From Paraescarpia echinospica (lineage: Eukaryota > Annelida > Polychaeta > Sabellida > Siboglinidae), in contig CM034537.1 of assembly GCA_020002185.1 (NCBI GenBank), forward strand, positions 14,539,905-14,603,904: DNA of 64,000 nt, in the 5' to 3' direction. Numbering within the stretch: the stretch's first letter is position 1; each line of letters opens with the position of its first letter. Positions 44,358 through 56,589 of this stretch are shown piece by piece. The position numbers were made by a program, and so were the translations under genes. The notes under the pieces are model-generated. The model was given only the letters and a program-made list of their open reading frames with translations, did not search any database and was not told the origin of the DNA.

Positions 44358-45159
44358 GTGAGCATCATTTGAGAAACAATTAGGTCTTACCATTAATTGT
44401 AATTTAGGATATTTTAAGACAATAAATTCCTGCCAATTTGAGAAAAAAAACAGCAAATGTGCCAATCCTCCACATGGTGCTATATACACAGAGACACAAT
44501 AGTCTGTTTCCTGGCATATTCCTACATGACATTTGCTATGTTATATATTTGAACAGTTTTTTGCAATGCTGGTGACATAAAACGTCCCTCACTGATGTAG
44601 GAATGAAATCTTCACATGATACACACTAATTGCCAGCTCAATTACAGTAACATTGAGCATGTTATCACACTACCAAGTAGGTTTGTGTAAAGTAGTATAC
44701 TTCACAGAAATAGCAAAGGAAAATTGTGACCTGTGTCTATGTATGTTATTAAGGGATGATATGTTTTCAGATGAGTGTATTATTTATGTAAGGAAATGTT
44801 AACATTAATGTGTATCTGTATTCCAGTATGCAAAGGCCATCATCATTGGAGTACCACCTTACAAGATACGCCAGTGCCATGTCAGAAAGGCAGTATTAGC
44901 AGAGTTCCTGCAATACAAGAAACAGTAATGGCACATGCAGCACTGAATATATACTTTAGTTTGTCATCTTACTATTTTAATCTCACCTCATCCTATTATT
45001 TGATGGCTCTTAGTGTAATTTATTATTTAAACGAGTTTATTCATTATCTATGTTTTAGGTATAATGCCCTTATATTTAAATTGTTTTTTAATTCAATGTA
45101 CGATTCTTAGTTGTATTGTTTTTATGATATTTAACTTAATATTTTAATGATCTAACTAT

Positions 45160-45246
45160 ACAGGTTTGGTATTATGATTGTATTGTAAAGCATCATAGAG
45201 CACTGTGTGATTATGGCGCTATATAAATATCTTACTTTTATTATTA
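45160..45246 (+). mobile_element. LINE 3' tail (GGCGCTATATAAAT... TTATTA)
   Basis: GCACTGTGTGATTATGGCGC followed by TATATAAATATCTTA and a TTTATTATTA tail is the usual 3' end of L2/CR1-type LINEs and SINEs that share it. Duplicate at 51545-51631. Confidence 0.6.
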
Positions 45247-45889
45247 CAGTCATGCAGTCATGCTATATATGAATTAATGATTACTTGTGACAATGGTTTT
45301 ATTTCTGAATAATTGAATTTTATATTACTTGGCTGATTAAATATTATGATATACTTTATTTGTAGCAATGTTGTATTGCAAGCGAGTGCAGCGTTATATA
45401 ACGGGCTACGTTGTTTGGTTCTTTGTAAATGTATGCCAATCATTTTAGTGTATTCCTGTTGTTTTATGTTACTTTGTTTAATTTAATAACAATCACAGCT
45501 TTAGTTTCATAAGAATCTCCTCAGTTTAATTTACGTTACATTAGATTGCCCATAATGTGACGTAAATATGTATAACCAGAAAGGCTAATGTTATCTACGA
45601 GTTAATAATTATTTGTAACAATAGGTTTATTTTTTAATAATTGCATTTGATCACTTGTCTGATGAAACATCACAGTATTATACAAAAAGGGCTAGTTTTG
45701 ATCTGTGTAAATAAATAATTTTTTACATTTTATATTTCATTTAATAATACTACTTGAACTGTTATGTCACACATAATTATACACGTTGACATGATAATAA
45801 ATGTTTACTTATGTAAGTCGTGAATGCATGACCCGTTTCCATAAATGTATTAAAGAATTGTTGAGTTACTCGGAGTTGCGTTGGGAAAA

Positions 45890-46567
45890 ACTGTTTGGAA
45901 ATGGTGACCCCAAGATCCCCACCCTCCGTACGAATTTTGAAGTGCCTCAATGGGACTTCTAGACTGCACACAAAATGTCAGCCCCATATTTCCAAAACTT
46001 ATGGAGATAAGTACTATTTTTTAATTGTGACCCCCAGTCCGCCACCCCGGACAAATTTAGAAAAAAATATAAAACTACGAACCATTCCAATGGGTACGCT
46101 AGATCGCATAAAATGTCTGCCCCATACAGGCATGGCTGGCCCAGATAAGTGCCATTTTAAAATTGTGACCCCCCACATTTTGAATTTTTTTTAATATCTA
46201 GATCCCAATGGGCTTGCTAGATCAAACACAAAAGTTCAACTCCACACATGACAAAATGACAGAGATAAGTGCAATTTTTAAATTGTGACCTCCCCGAGAC
46301 CCCCACCACCTGGATGAATTTCGAAAAAAAACTATGTACAAACTACCCCAACGGACACCCTAAATCACACACAAAATGTCAGCTTCATACATGTTAAATT
46401 AACAGAGATATGTGTCATTTATAAATTGTTACCCCACAAGATCCCTACCCCCAACGAATTTATAAAAATCTAAATCTACGAACCACCCCCAATGGGCCTG
46501 CTAGATTATACAACAAATTTCAGCTTCATACATGCCAAACTGACGGAGATAAGTATGTGTCATGTTA
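45890..46567. repeat. Degenerate satellite, unit about 120-145 bp, at the contig end
   Basis: Four or five units share AATTGTGACCCCC, then a C-rich segment, then AATGGGNNNGCTAGA, CAAAATGTCAGC and GGAGATAAGTGC. The same array ends at 52951 in the other copy. A repeat here explains why an assembler stopped. Confidence 0.85.
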
Positions 46568-47567
46568 NNNNNNNNNNNNNNNNNNNNNNNNNNNNNNNNN
46601 NNNNNNNNNNNNNNNNNNNNNNNNNNNNNNNNNNNNNNNNNNNNNNNNNNNNNNNNNNNNNNNNNNNNNNNNNNNNNNNNNNNNNNNNNNNNNNNNNNNN
46701 NNNNNNNNNNNNNNNNNNNNNNNNNNNNNNNNNNNNNNNNNNNNNNNNNNNNNNNNNNNNNNNNNNNNNNNNNNNNNNNNNNNNNNNNNNNNNNNNNNNN
46801 NNNNNNNNNNNNNNNNNNNNNNNNNNNNNNNNNNNNNNNNNNNNNNNNNNNNNNNNNNNNNNNNNNNNNNNNNNNNNNNNNNNNNNNNNNNNNNNNNNNN
46901 NNNNNNNNNNNNNNNNNNNNNNNNNNNNNNNNNNNNNNNNNNNNNNNNNNNNNNNNNNNNNNNNNNNNNNNNNNNNNNNNNNNNNNNNNNNNNNNNNNNN
47001 NNNNNNNNNNNNNNNNNNNNNNNNNNNNNNNNNNNNNNNNNNNNNNNNNNNNNNNNNNNNNNNNNNNNNNNNNNNNNNNNNNNNNNNNNNNNNNNNNNNN
47101 NNNNNNNNNNNNNNNNNNNNNNNNNNNNNNNNNNNNNNNNNNNNNNNNNNNNNNNNNNNNNNNNNNNNNNNNNNNNNNNNNNNNNNNNNNNNNNNNNNNN
47201 NNNNNNNNNNNNNNNNNNNNNNNNNNNNNNNNNNNNNNNNNNNNNNNNNNNNNNNNNNNNNNNNNNNNNNNNNNNNNNNNNNNNNNNNNNNNNNNNNNNN
47301 NNNNNNNNNNNNNNNNNNNNNNNNNNNNNNNNNNNNNNNNNNNNNNNNNNNNNNNNNNNNNNNNNNNNNNNNNNNNNNNNNNNNNNNNNNNNNNNNNNNN
47401 NNNNNNNNNNNNNNNNNNNNNNNNNNNNNNNNNNNNNNNNNNNNNNNNNNNNNNNNNNNNNNNNNNNNNNNNNNNNNNNNNNNNNNNNNNNNNNNNNNNN
47501 NNNNNNNNNNNNNNNNNNNNNNNNNNNNNNNNNNNNNNNNNNNNNNNNNNNNNNNNNNNNNNNNNNN
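46568..47567. other. Assembly gap, exactly 1000 N
   Basis: A placeholder between two contig ends that overlap by 5384 bp. The real gap is probably zero or negative. Confidence 0.99.
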
Positions 47568-50500
47568 GTACATCTGCGTGTGACCACTGTCTACTGGCAC
47601 ATTAGTTAGTATCAGTTAGTTCACATATCTTTTGTTGAGAAAATACCTGTGATGCAGCGGGAGAAAATAGGAGATGAGTACCGACGGTACATGACTTGCA
47701 TAAGGCATTACCTAGTCACAAAAAAGCACTTGGTGTGTGAAAAGCGAATGCGCAATGCCGTTTTGAAAGCTACGCAGCATGGCAAATATCAAGCAGACGG
47801 TGAGTAGACAGTCCAGCCCCAGGGCCAGGCTAATAGTCTGTAGCCTAGCGTGTAGTATACTATGCCACAACCCAGTCTATTAATATGGGTTTCTTAAATG
47901 ATATAGGTGTCAGAATAGGGGCCTATGTTTTTGACAAAAGTATAATTACGAAACGATGGCTGGACTCAATGCCAATGACGTGGCTATTAATACAACTGCT
48001 CTGCAGGCCCACTGTTTATTACCTAGAATGGTTATTTTTCTTATCTTTCTGTGGGTTGTACCTCTTGATTTCCTGAAGCATAAATAAATATTCCTTTGAC
48101 AAAACAGACACCCATGGCAGTCATTACAGGTTGGTGGTTATTTTTTGGCAAATATTAATAAAAATTGCACTCAACCTAAGATGTCAAATGGCTTCAGTCT
48201 TATATGACCAAATGTACTGCTAGTATGTCACTACTTGAAATTAGTTAATTGTGAATTCTATTTTGTGAATATTCTTTCAGCTGAAATTATTAACGCTATT
48301 AAACAATCGTTTTACCTAAAAATGTATAGGCTTAGCCTAGGGGCCTACCACTAAAATGTACACCAACCTAAATACCAATGTATTTGACCATATATAGTGC
48401 AATTAATTAATGAAATAGATTAATAAATCATGGACAATCACTCGCTATCAATATTGCAGTTAGCACAGGTACTTACATTGTTATTGTCACACTGCACTGT
48501 ACTGTATTTGTGTATGAATAGTTATATTTCCTTTCTCGGAAGTAGACACAGTGACACATAAGCTTATTGACAGTGTGTGGGAATACTGTTACATGACAGT
48601 AAGGAATTTACTAATTAATTGTATCATACTGACTTGGTACTCTTTGTAGTGTTAAATTGTATCAAGTGAATTATGACATTCTCTGCATAGTTTGCTCAGG
48701 CCCTTATCACTAGAATTTAGACCCCTACTGCCCTAGGCTATGGCAGTGCAGCATAGGTAACTTGTGTTGGTAATTTCATCCATCATTTATGTAGTAAGCT
48801 TTACTGATAATTGTAACAAGTGAACAATACTATTTTGCAGCATCTGCAAATTTTGTAAATGGCCTTTATTAAGTTGTCTGTTTTTAATTGAAACTTGAAA
48901 CAGTGGTTTCCTTTTTAACATTGTTTATTTTAAATTAAGAGTACACCTGTAGATGCTAATGTCTCAGTATCTGTTGGTGGTTCAAATCCGCCAGGTAAAT
49001 GCACAAACCTTTGTGCACAATTACCCCTGGCATGGGCTTATTGACCGATACATTGCATCTGCGAGTATGATTATTTCGATATTTAATTAAAATGACTTTC
49101 AATGATGCAACAGTTGAAGCATCAGATATAGTCAATTGAAAAAAGATCCAAACAACTGATTTACCCCATACCTTCATTGTCCACCTAACAAGATTGCCAC
49201 ACAGAGAATTAACTCTAGATGGTAGGTGGACAAGGAAGGACAAGGAAGCCTTTTGGAGCCCAACCCTTTTTATCCAACCCTTCTGCATCCCGCCCTTCTG
49301 AGGTGTGTCGATTGTATGTTTACACATATTAACGCAGCAAACACCCACACAATCAGCAGATAATCTGTTCTATTCATTTACAGTCCTTTGTGAAAAGTAG
49401 AACATTCTTATACCTAATCTACACTCCTCCTTTACTAATATAACTTCATGTCCTCTAGTACTTCTATCCTTCCTGAGAAAAAAGTATTTCTATCAATATT
49501 TTCATAACCATTCAATATTTTAAACACTTCTATCTCATCTCCTCTCAATCTCCTGGACTCTAGTTTTGTTAAACCATCTTCTTTTAGGTGTATTTCATAA
49601 CTAAGATCCCTCAGTTTTTGTATCATTTTAATCGCTCTCCTCTGTACTCTTTGTATAATTTCTATGTCTTTCTTGCGATATGGCCTCCACGCTTGTATAC
49701 AATATTCTAATTGAGGCCTGGTGTTGAACTAAACTGCCAGAAGTCAAAATAATGGAACACCATGTAGAAACTGTAAATAACACATTTTATTTAAAATATA
49801 ATCAAAAATACTAATATATTTGATTATCTGTAAATTATTTAACTATGTTATTTGTAGCTTAGGCTAATAAATGTGTTAATATTATATTATTAAGTTTCGA
49901 CCACCTGTACATTGTTGAGTGAGTTAGTCTGATTTTGTTCAAGTAACAATGGGTTCAAACTGTGATACCCTTACACTTATGTTTTTTTACAAGCAGTAAT
50001 GTGTGTTACTTATTTTTCGCTAGGTATGCTTTGCCAACTACCATTGGATCATGCTGCCCATCTGCCACCAGAACCATTGGTTCCTGCTGGTGGCAAATAC
50101 ACAGGACAAGACAGTCGCAGTGCTGGACTCACTGCCGCAGGAGACGAGATGAAACAAGTTTGTCGCCCTATGGCAGTAAGTGTTACCTTCCAACAAACTA
50201 GTGTAACCATTCCTACTGCTTGTGTGCACTACAATTACTTTCTTATAGTTTCTAGCCCTATGTTGGTTAACAACTGCTATAACACCACTTACTGATTATG
50301 TGTGTCTTTACACATGTCCATGTTTTCATTGGTGTAGTAAAACAGTGGAGACAGGGCTTGTTGTCTACTGCAGTGTTCATGATAACAAGCCTTTCAGTCA
50401 TGCCTGCTGTTGGTTAGTGATATGTTTTATGCAGGAGTATGTAGATTATTTTAACATGTGCCCCTGTAGTCAGATTATACTTTCAATACACTTTGCAAAT

Positions 50501-52951
50501 AATTGTTATATCTGGATAGTATGGATATTGTTTCTGCATTCGTAGGTCCGTTATTTTTAAGAGATGCCGGAATTAAGGTGCAAAATGACTGATAAATGTG
50601 AACGGATTTCTGTCCTTCTTCCAGGAAGTAACCGCAAGCGAGAAATGCAAAGCTGGGCTTGCCATTGGAGACATGGACAGCCATAAACGTAAGATGTGGT
50701 CAGCAGGAAGACAGCCACATTTGTGGTGTGTTCACAATGATGGTGAGCATCATTTGAGAAACAATTAGGTCTTACCATTAATTGTAATTTAGGATATTTT
50801 AAGACAATAAATTCCTGCCAATTTGAGAAAAAAAACAGCAAATGTGCCAATCCTCCACATGGTGCTATATACACAGAGACACAATAGTCTGTTTCCTGGC
50901 ATATTCCTACATGACATTTGCTATGTTATATATTTGAACAGTTTTTTGCAATGCTGGTGACATAAAAGGTCCCTCACTGATGTAGGAATGAAATCTTCAC
51001 ATGATACACACTAATTGCCAGCTCAATTACAGTAACATTGAGCATGTTATCACACTACCAAGTAGGTTTGTGTAAAGTAGTATACTTCACAGAAATAGCA
51101 AAGGAAAATTGTGACCTGTGTCTATGTATGTTATTAAGGGATGATATGTTTTCAGATGAGTGTATTATTTATGTAAGGAAATGTTAACATTAATGTGTAT
51201 CTGTATTCCAGTATGCAAAGGCCATCATCATTGGAGTACCACCTTACAAGATACGCCAGTGCCATGTCAGAAAGGCAGTATTAGCAGAGTTCCTGCAATA
51301 CAAGAAACAGTAATGGCACATGCAGCACTGAATATATACTTTAGTTTGTCATCTTACTATTTTAATCTCACCTCATCCTATTATTTGATGGCTCTTAGTG
51401 TAATTTATTATTTAAACGAGTTTATTCATTATCTATGTTTTAGGTATAATGCCCTTATATTTAAATTGTTTTTTAATTCAATGTACGATTCTTAGTTGTA
51501 TTGTTTTTATGATATTTAACTTAATATTTTAATGATCTAACTATACAGGTTTGGTATTATGATTGTATTGTAAAGCATCATAGAGCACTGTGTGATTATG
51601 GCGCTATATAAATATCTTACTTTTATTATTACAGTCATGCAGTCATGCTATATATGAATTAATGATTACTTGTGACAATGGTTTTATTTCTGAATAATTG
51701 AATTTTATATTACTTGGCTGATTAAATATTATGATATACTTTATTTGTAGCAATGTTGTATTGCAAGCGAGTGCAGCGTTATATAACGGGCTACGTTGTT
51801 TGGTTCTTTGTAAATGTATGCCAATCATTTTAGTGTATTCCTGTTGTTTTATGTTACTTTGTTTAATGTAATAACAATCACAGCTTTAGTTTCATAAGAA
51901 TCTCCTCAGTTTAATTTACGTTACATTAGATTGCCCATAATGTGACATAAATATGTATAACCAGAAAGGCTAATGTTATCTACGAGTTAATAATTATTTG
52001 TAACAATAGGTTTATTTTTTAATAATTGCATTTGATCACTTGTCTGATGAAACATCACAGTATTATACAAAAAGGGCTAGTTTTGATCTGTGTAAATAAA
52101 TAATTTTTTACATTTTATATTTCATTTAATAATACTACTTGAACTGTTATGTCACACATAATTATACACGTTGACATGATAATAAATGTTTACTTATGTA
52201 AGTCGTGAATGCATGACCCGTTTCCATAAATGTATTAAAGAATTGTTGAGTTACTCGGAGTTGCGTTGGGAAAAACTGTTTGGAAATGGTGACCCCAAGA
52301 TCCCCACCCTCCGTACGAATTTTGAAGTGCCTCAATGGGACTTCTAGACTGCACACAAAATGTCAGCCCCATATTTCCAAAACTTATGGAGATAAGTACT
52401 ATTTTTTAATTGTGACCCCCAGTCCGCCACCCCGGACAAATTTAGAAAAAAATATAAAACTACGAACCATTCCAATGGGTACGCTAGATCGCATAAAATG
52501 TCTGCCCCATACAGGCATGGCTGGCCCAGATAAGTGCCATTTTAAAATTGTGACCCCCCACATTTTGAATTTTTTTTAATATCTAGATCCCAATGGGCTT
52601 GCTAGATCAAACACAAAAGTTCAACTCCACACATGACAAAATGACAGAGATAAGTGCAATTTTTAAATTGTGACCTCCCCGAGACCCCCACCACCTGGAT
52701 GAATTTCGAAAAAAACTATGTACAAACTACCCCAACGGACACCCTAAATCACACACAAAATGTCAGCTTCATACATGTTAAATTAACAGAGATATGTGTC
52801 ATTTATAAATTGTTACCCCCCAAGATCCCTACCCCCAACGAATTTATAAAAATCTAAATCTACGAACCACCCCCAATGGGCCTGCTAGATTATACAACAA
52901 ATTTCAGCTTCATACATGCCAAACTGACGGAGATAAGTATGTGTCATGTTA
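47568..52951. repeat. Right copy of the 5384-bp duplication
   Basis: It begins at the first base after the gap and contains second copies of all features between 41184 and 46567: exons of the unrecognised gene (47652, 50024, 50625, 51212), the LINE fragment (49435), the LINE tail (51545) and the satellite (52275 on). It then runs on into the right end of the transposon. Confidence 0.95.
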
Positions 52952-53352
52952 TTTAAAATGCGGAGATTTGTGTTTACCACAAAACCCGCTGTGCGTATAA
53001 AGCAGTGAAAACTGCAGCTCTGTGTGACGAAGTCGTAAGATACACAACGTCAACGCTCTGAGACAATGACATCAAAATAAACACATTTTGTTTTGCAAAT
53101 AACTACAAGTTATGCTAATTATGAGGTTTTTTATGTATACTAACAATTACAAACGTAACCGTATCATTAATGGAAACTATCACACATTCTTTCGGTAAAC
53201 ACCGTGTTAAGCTGGCTAAAAATAGGCGCTAACCTTTGACATGTATTGTGTGTACGTAAAACGGAACCGGAACTTACTCTCAGCCCGGAACCTCCTTCCA
53301 GACCATACAGCTGCGGGCCGAAAGTAGGCGCTAACCTTTGACATGTACAATC

Positions 53353-53420
53353 GCATGCGCAATACGCTAAACGGAACCGGAACTTACTCTCAGACCGGAA
53401 CCTCCTTCCAGACCAGTACA
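53353..53420 (-). repeat. Terminal inverted repeat, right, with a tandem partial copy
   Basis: Reverse-complement partner of 40859-40926. A second, partial copy lies about 110 bp further inside (53262-53312), so the right end is a tandem pair that shares GGCGCTAACCTTTGACATGTA upstream of each unit, shown as GGCGCTAACC and TTTGACATGTA. Confidence 0.85.
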
Positions 53421-53604
53421 ACAGCACTGCTCAATCAAGGAAATATAAACAATATTATATATTTCATAGAAGTATTGTTTCAGTTTCCTCGGGATGCCGT
53501 GCATTAAGGAGGTTTAAATTTGTTTTCCCGGTTGTGACTTAACCAAGTATAATCATGTAATGTTGTTGAAAACATGTTGTGAAATGTGAGTCATATCTTC
53601 ACAG

Positions 53605-53744
53605 GCTCTTCTTGGCTGGCGTTGACGTACACAAAGCCGGCATGGACGGAAGTAATGACACGGTGATTGCGACTGTGAGTGTGCATTACCTAAAGAGCGT
53701 CGCCATTGACCACAACAACATACAGATATGCTGGACAGACGGCG
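53605..53744 (+). CDS. YWTD-repeat gene, exon b
   Basis: Acceptor CATATCTTCACAG and donor GGCG|GTAGGT. The single base before the first full codon completes the codon split at 40329. The encoded 46 residues continue the beta-propeller: LFLAGVDVHKAGMDGSN, then KSVAIDHNNIQICWTDGG, a YWTD-type blade with WTD. Continuity of phase and of blade pattern across 13 kb (about 7 kb real) shows that both exons belong to one host gene interrupted by mobile DNA. Confidence 0.78.
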
Positions 53745-53871
53745 GTAGGTGTTCGTTGGCCATATCCTCAACAAACCGTACACAGCAAGAAATCAGAATA
53801 TCACGTATTGTGCTACGGGTGTTGACTCTTGAACAATTCTAAGCATGTCTTACTTAATCCTCTTCGTGTAG

Positions 53872-54062
53872 ATTCACACATAAGGAAGACCCAAAAGAAA
53901 GCCAGTGTTGCCTGTTCGCTGCCAGCTTCATCACCTGGCCCTCAACTCCACCCGATAGTCTTCATTTCCCGCTCCACTGATTTCCTCCACGTCTCCCTGG
54001 GACTCCCCTTCGTTCTCTTGTCACCCAGGGTCCCACGCATAAAAGGAAGACTAGTTGCTTAG
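53872..54062 (+). CDS. Possible terminal exon of the YWTD-repeat gene
   Basis: The acceptor CTTCGTGTAG leaves a frame in phase with exon b. It encodes about 63 residues (SHIRKTQKKASVACSLPAS and a Ser/Pro/Leu-rich tail) to a TAG at 54060. It has no propeller signature, so it may be a truncated or alternative 3' exon, or a chance frame next to the LINE that follows. Confidence 0.35.
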
Positions 54063-54079
54063 CAACTATAATATTATTA

Positions 54080-55165
54080 TAATACAGCAATGCGTATATA
54101 AAGTACACGTAATAACGTGTTGTTGGAAGTGCTCTTAGATAGACGTAATAATAAGATAACTTCTATTGCGCCTAAATCCTTGGAAACCAAGCTCAGAGGC
54201 GCATCAAAACAAAAGGATTTGTCAATCTCAAAATCCATAAGTAGTTTTCCAGTTGTCAGCAGATGGGTCAAGGCGCTAGGGAGCTACAGTGGATAAGCAA
54301 GGTTGTAAAGATACATTTTTAAATGACGACGGAATTTATTTTTATTTTCAACTGATCTAACACTAAGAGGGAGCATATTCCAAAGAGTTGGTGCAGCGAC
54401 AGAAAAAGCCCTAGTTCCAATGTTAGTGTTGACTCTAGGAACAAACGTAGGTCACAACTAAATGATCGAAGCTGGATAGATTTTCTTACAGGAGTAAGCA
54501 ATGAATGCAAATAAGATGGTTGCTTATTGGACAGTGCCTGGTATGTAATGGTACAGATCTTAAATATTATACGATATCATACAGGAAGCCAATGCAAAGA
54601 CTTTAAAAGTGGTACAGAGCGAGAAAAACGAGGAGATCTTGTAACTACTCTTGCTAGACAATTTTGGACACGCTGAAGTTTTGTGATGTCCTTGCTAGCG
54701 ATATTATAAAGGAGGGGATTGCAATAGTCAAGTCTGCTGCTAACAAGCGCTTTTGCAATAGTCTTAGTAGCAGAATATGACGTATACCGGCGAATACGGC
54801 GAAGATCACGAATATGATAAAAACAGCAACGACATGTTTAAGATATGTGTTGTCGGAAATTGAAGTTACTATCAAAGATCACTCCTAGATTCCGCACCGA
54901 GGTTGCTGGCGTGATATACTGATTCAAAATACGCGTTGGGAAAACCCATCTAGTTTACTACGCTGCATTGGAGTACCAATAATGATTAATTCAGTTTTAT
55001 TTGCATTTAATTTCAACTTGCTGTCAGTCATCCAGTGGAAGATATCTTGTTGGTTAAGGGAGGCCGATGAAATGTAGATCTGAGTATCATCAGCATAAAG
55101 ATGATGATCCAAGTTATGTCTTTGTATAATAAAGCTTAGTGGCGTGGTGTAAAGAATAAAAAGCA
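54080..55165 (-). mobile_element. L2/CR1-type LINE, 5'-truncated, broken reverse transcriptase and 3' end
   Basis: On the minus strand the reverse-transcriptase block HHLYADDTQIYISS (YADD catalytic box) lies near 55090. It is followed by KLQRVQNCLARVVTRSPRF and LLKSLHWLPVWYRI (about 54560-54680) in shifted frames, then a 3' UTR ending in a TTATTA-rich tail near 54145. The 5' side stops at the 39-bp tandem array. The 3' end is the parent type of the fragment at 27090-27262. Confidence 0.88.
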
Positions 55166-55310
55166 AAGCCCAAACAGACGGGTTATCAAAGCAAAGCAAA
55201 GCAAATAGACGGGTTATCAAAGCAAAGCAAAGCAAATAGACGGGTTATCAAAGCAAAACAAAGCAAATAGACAGGTTATCGTCAAAGCAAAGCAAAGCAA
55301 ATAGACGGCA
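55166..55310. repeat. Tandem repeat, about 39 bp (AAAGCAAATAGACGGGTTAT)
   Basis: Four units mark the 5' truncation point of the LINE. Confidence 0.9.
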
Positions 55311-56275
55311 TCATACACACAACACACACACACAACACACAACACACACACAACACACACAACACACACACACACACAACACACACAACACATACACAAC
55401 ACACAATTTACACAACACACACACACAACACACACACACTACACACACAACATACACAACACACACACACAACACACACAACATACACAACACACACAAC
55501 ACACATACAACACACACAACACACACCAACACATACACACCACACAACACACACCACACACAACACACACAACACATACTCAACACACAATTTACACAAC
55601 ACACATAACATATCCAACACACAACATACACAAAACACAACATACACAATACACAACATACACAACATACACAACATACACAACACACAACACACACAAC
55701 ATACCCAACACACAACATACACAACTTACACAACATACACACAACACACACAACACATACACAACACACACACACAACACATACACAACACACACAACAT
55801 ACACAACACACACAACATACACAACACACACACACACAACACACACAACAAACACACAACACACACAACATACCCAACACACAACATACACAAAACACAA
55901 CATACACAACACACAACATACACAACACACACAACACACACACAACACACACAACATACACAACACATACAACACACACACAACACACACAACATACCCA
56001 ACACACAACATACACAAAACACAACATACACAACACACAACATACACAACACACAACATACACAACACACACACACACAAAACACACAACATACACAACA
56101 CATACAACACACACACAACATACACAGCATACACAACACACACACAACATACACAACACACAACATACACAACACACACACACAACACACACAACATACA
56201 CAACTCATACAACACACACACACAACATACACAGCATACACAACACACACAACATACACAACACATACAACATCA
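55311..56275. repeat. CA-rich minisatellite (CACACAACATACACAA units)
   Basis: Nearly 1 kb of ACACAACA/ATACACAA variants. The long Cys/Val frames on the minus strand are repeat artefacts. Confidence 0.97.
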
Positions 56276-56589
56276 ATGAGGTGCCAAACATCACATATCT
56301 TCATGTCAAGAGACGATCATCTGTTCGGATTCTCGTCCAACGAGGCGACCATAGGACTCGTATGAGGTATCGCTTCTTTTAATGGAAAACATATGTATAT
56401 GAAGCAACCGTCTTTTCAACGTAACAATTCCATATTTTCAAATAGTGCGAGCGACCAGATACGATACGACCTTCTCGAGAGTCGAAAAAGGAAAGACCAG
56501 AATCGTCGGAAGCACGGTATATACACTAGTTTTCGGCGTGATCTCATTTGCATAATAAATCAGACCGAACGTACATCACGTGACATCCC

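Larger units (their letters stand above)
41184..46567. repeat. Left copy of a 5384-bp duplication, ends at a gap
   Basis: Aligns end to end with 47568-52951 at a shift of 6384, with about 15 differences noticed, including a compensating 10-bp insertion and deletion near 42850/49235. It ends at the N run exactly where the partner copy continues into unique sequence. Confidence 0.95.
40852..53425. mobile_element. Candidate DNA transposon in the YWTD-gene intron (about 6.2 kb after collapsing the false duplication)
   Basis: 68-bp inverted repeats lie close to both edges (40859-40926 and 53353-53420). A 9-bp direct repeat, ACTGCTCAA, lies just outside (40843-40851 and 53426-53434). Subterminal tandem repeats are present on both sides. 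Inside are a multi-exon open frame, a LINE fragment and a satellite. A 9-bp target duplication is usual for MULE-type elements, but no MULE transposase was recognised, and the outermost 7-9 bases of the two ends differ. Confidence 0.5.

Noticed and set aside
46492..47609. Frames through the second N gap
   Set aside because: Artefact of translating Ns.
55217..56304. Cys/Val-rich frames up to 296 codons
   Set aside because: Translations of a CA-rich minisatellite. The composition follows the repeat.
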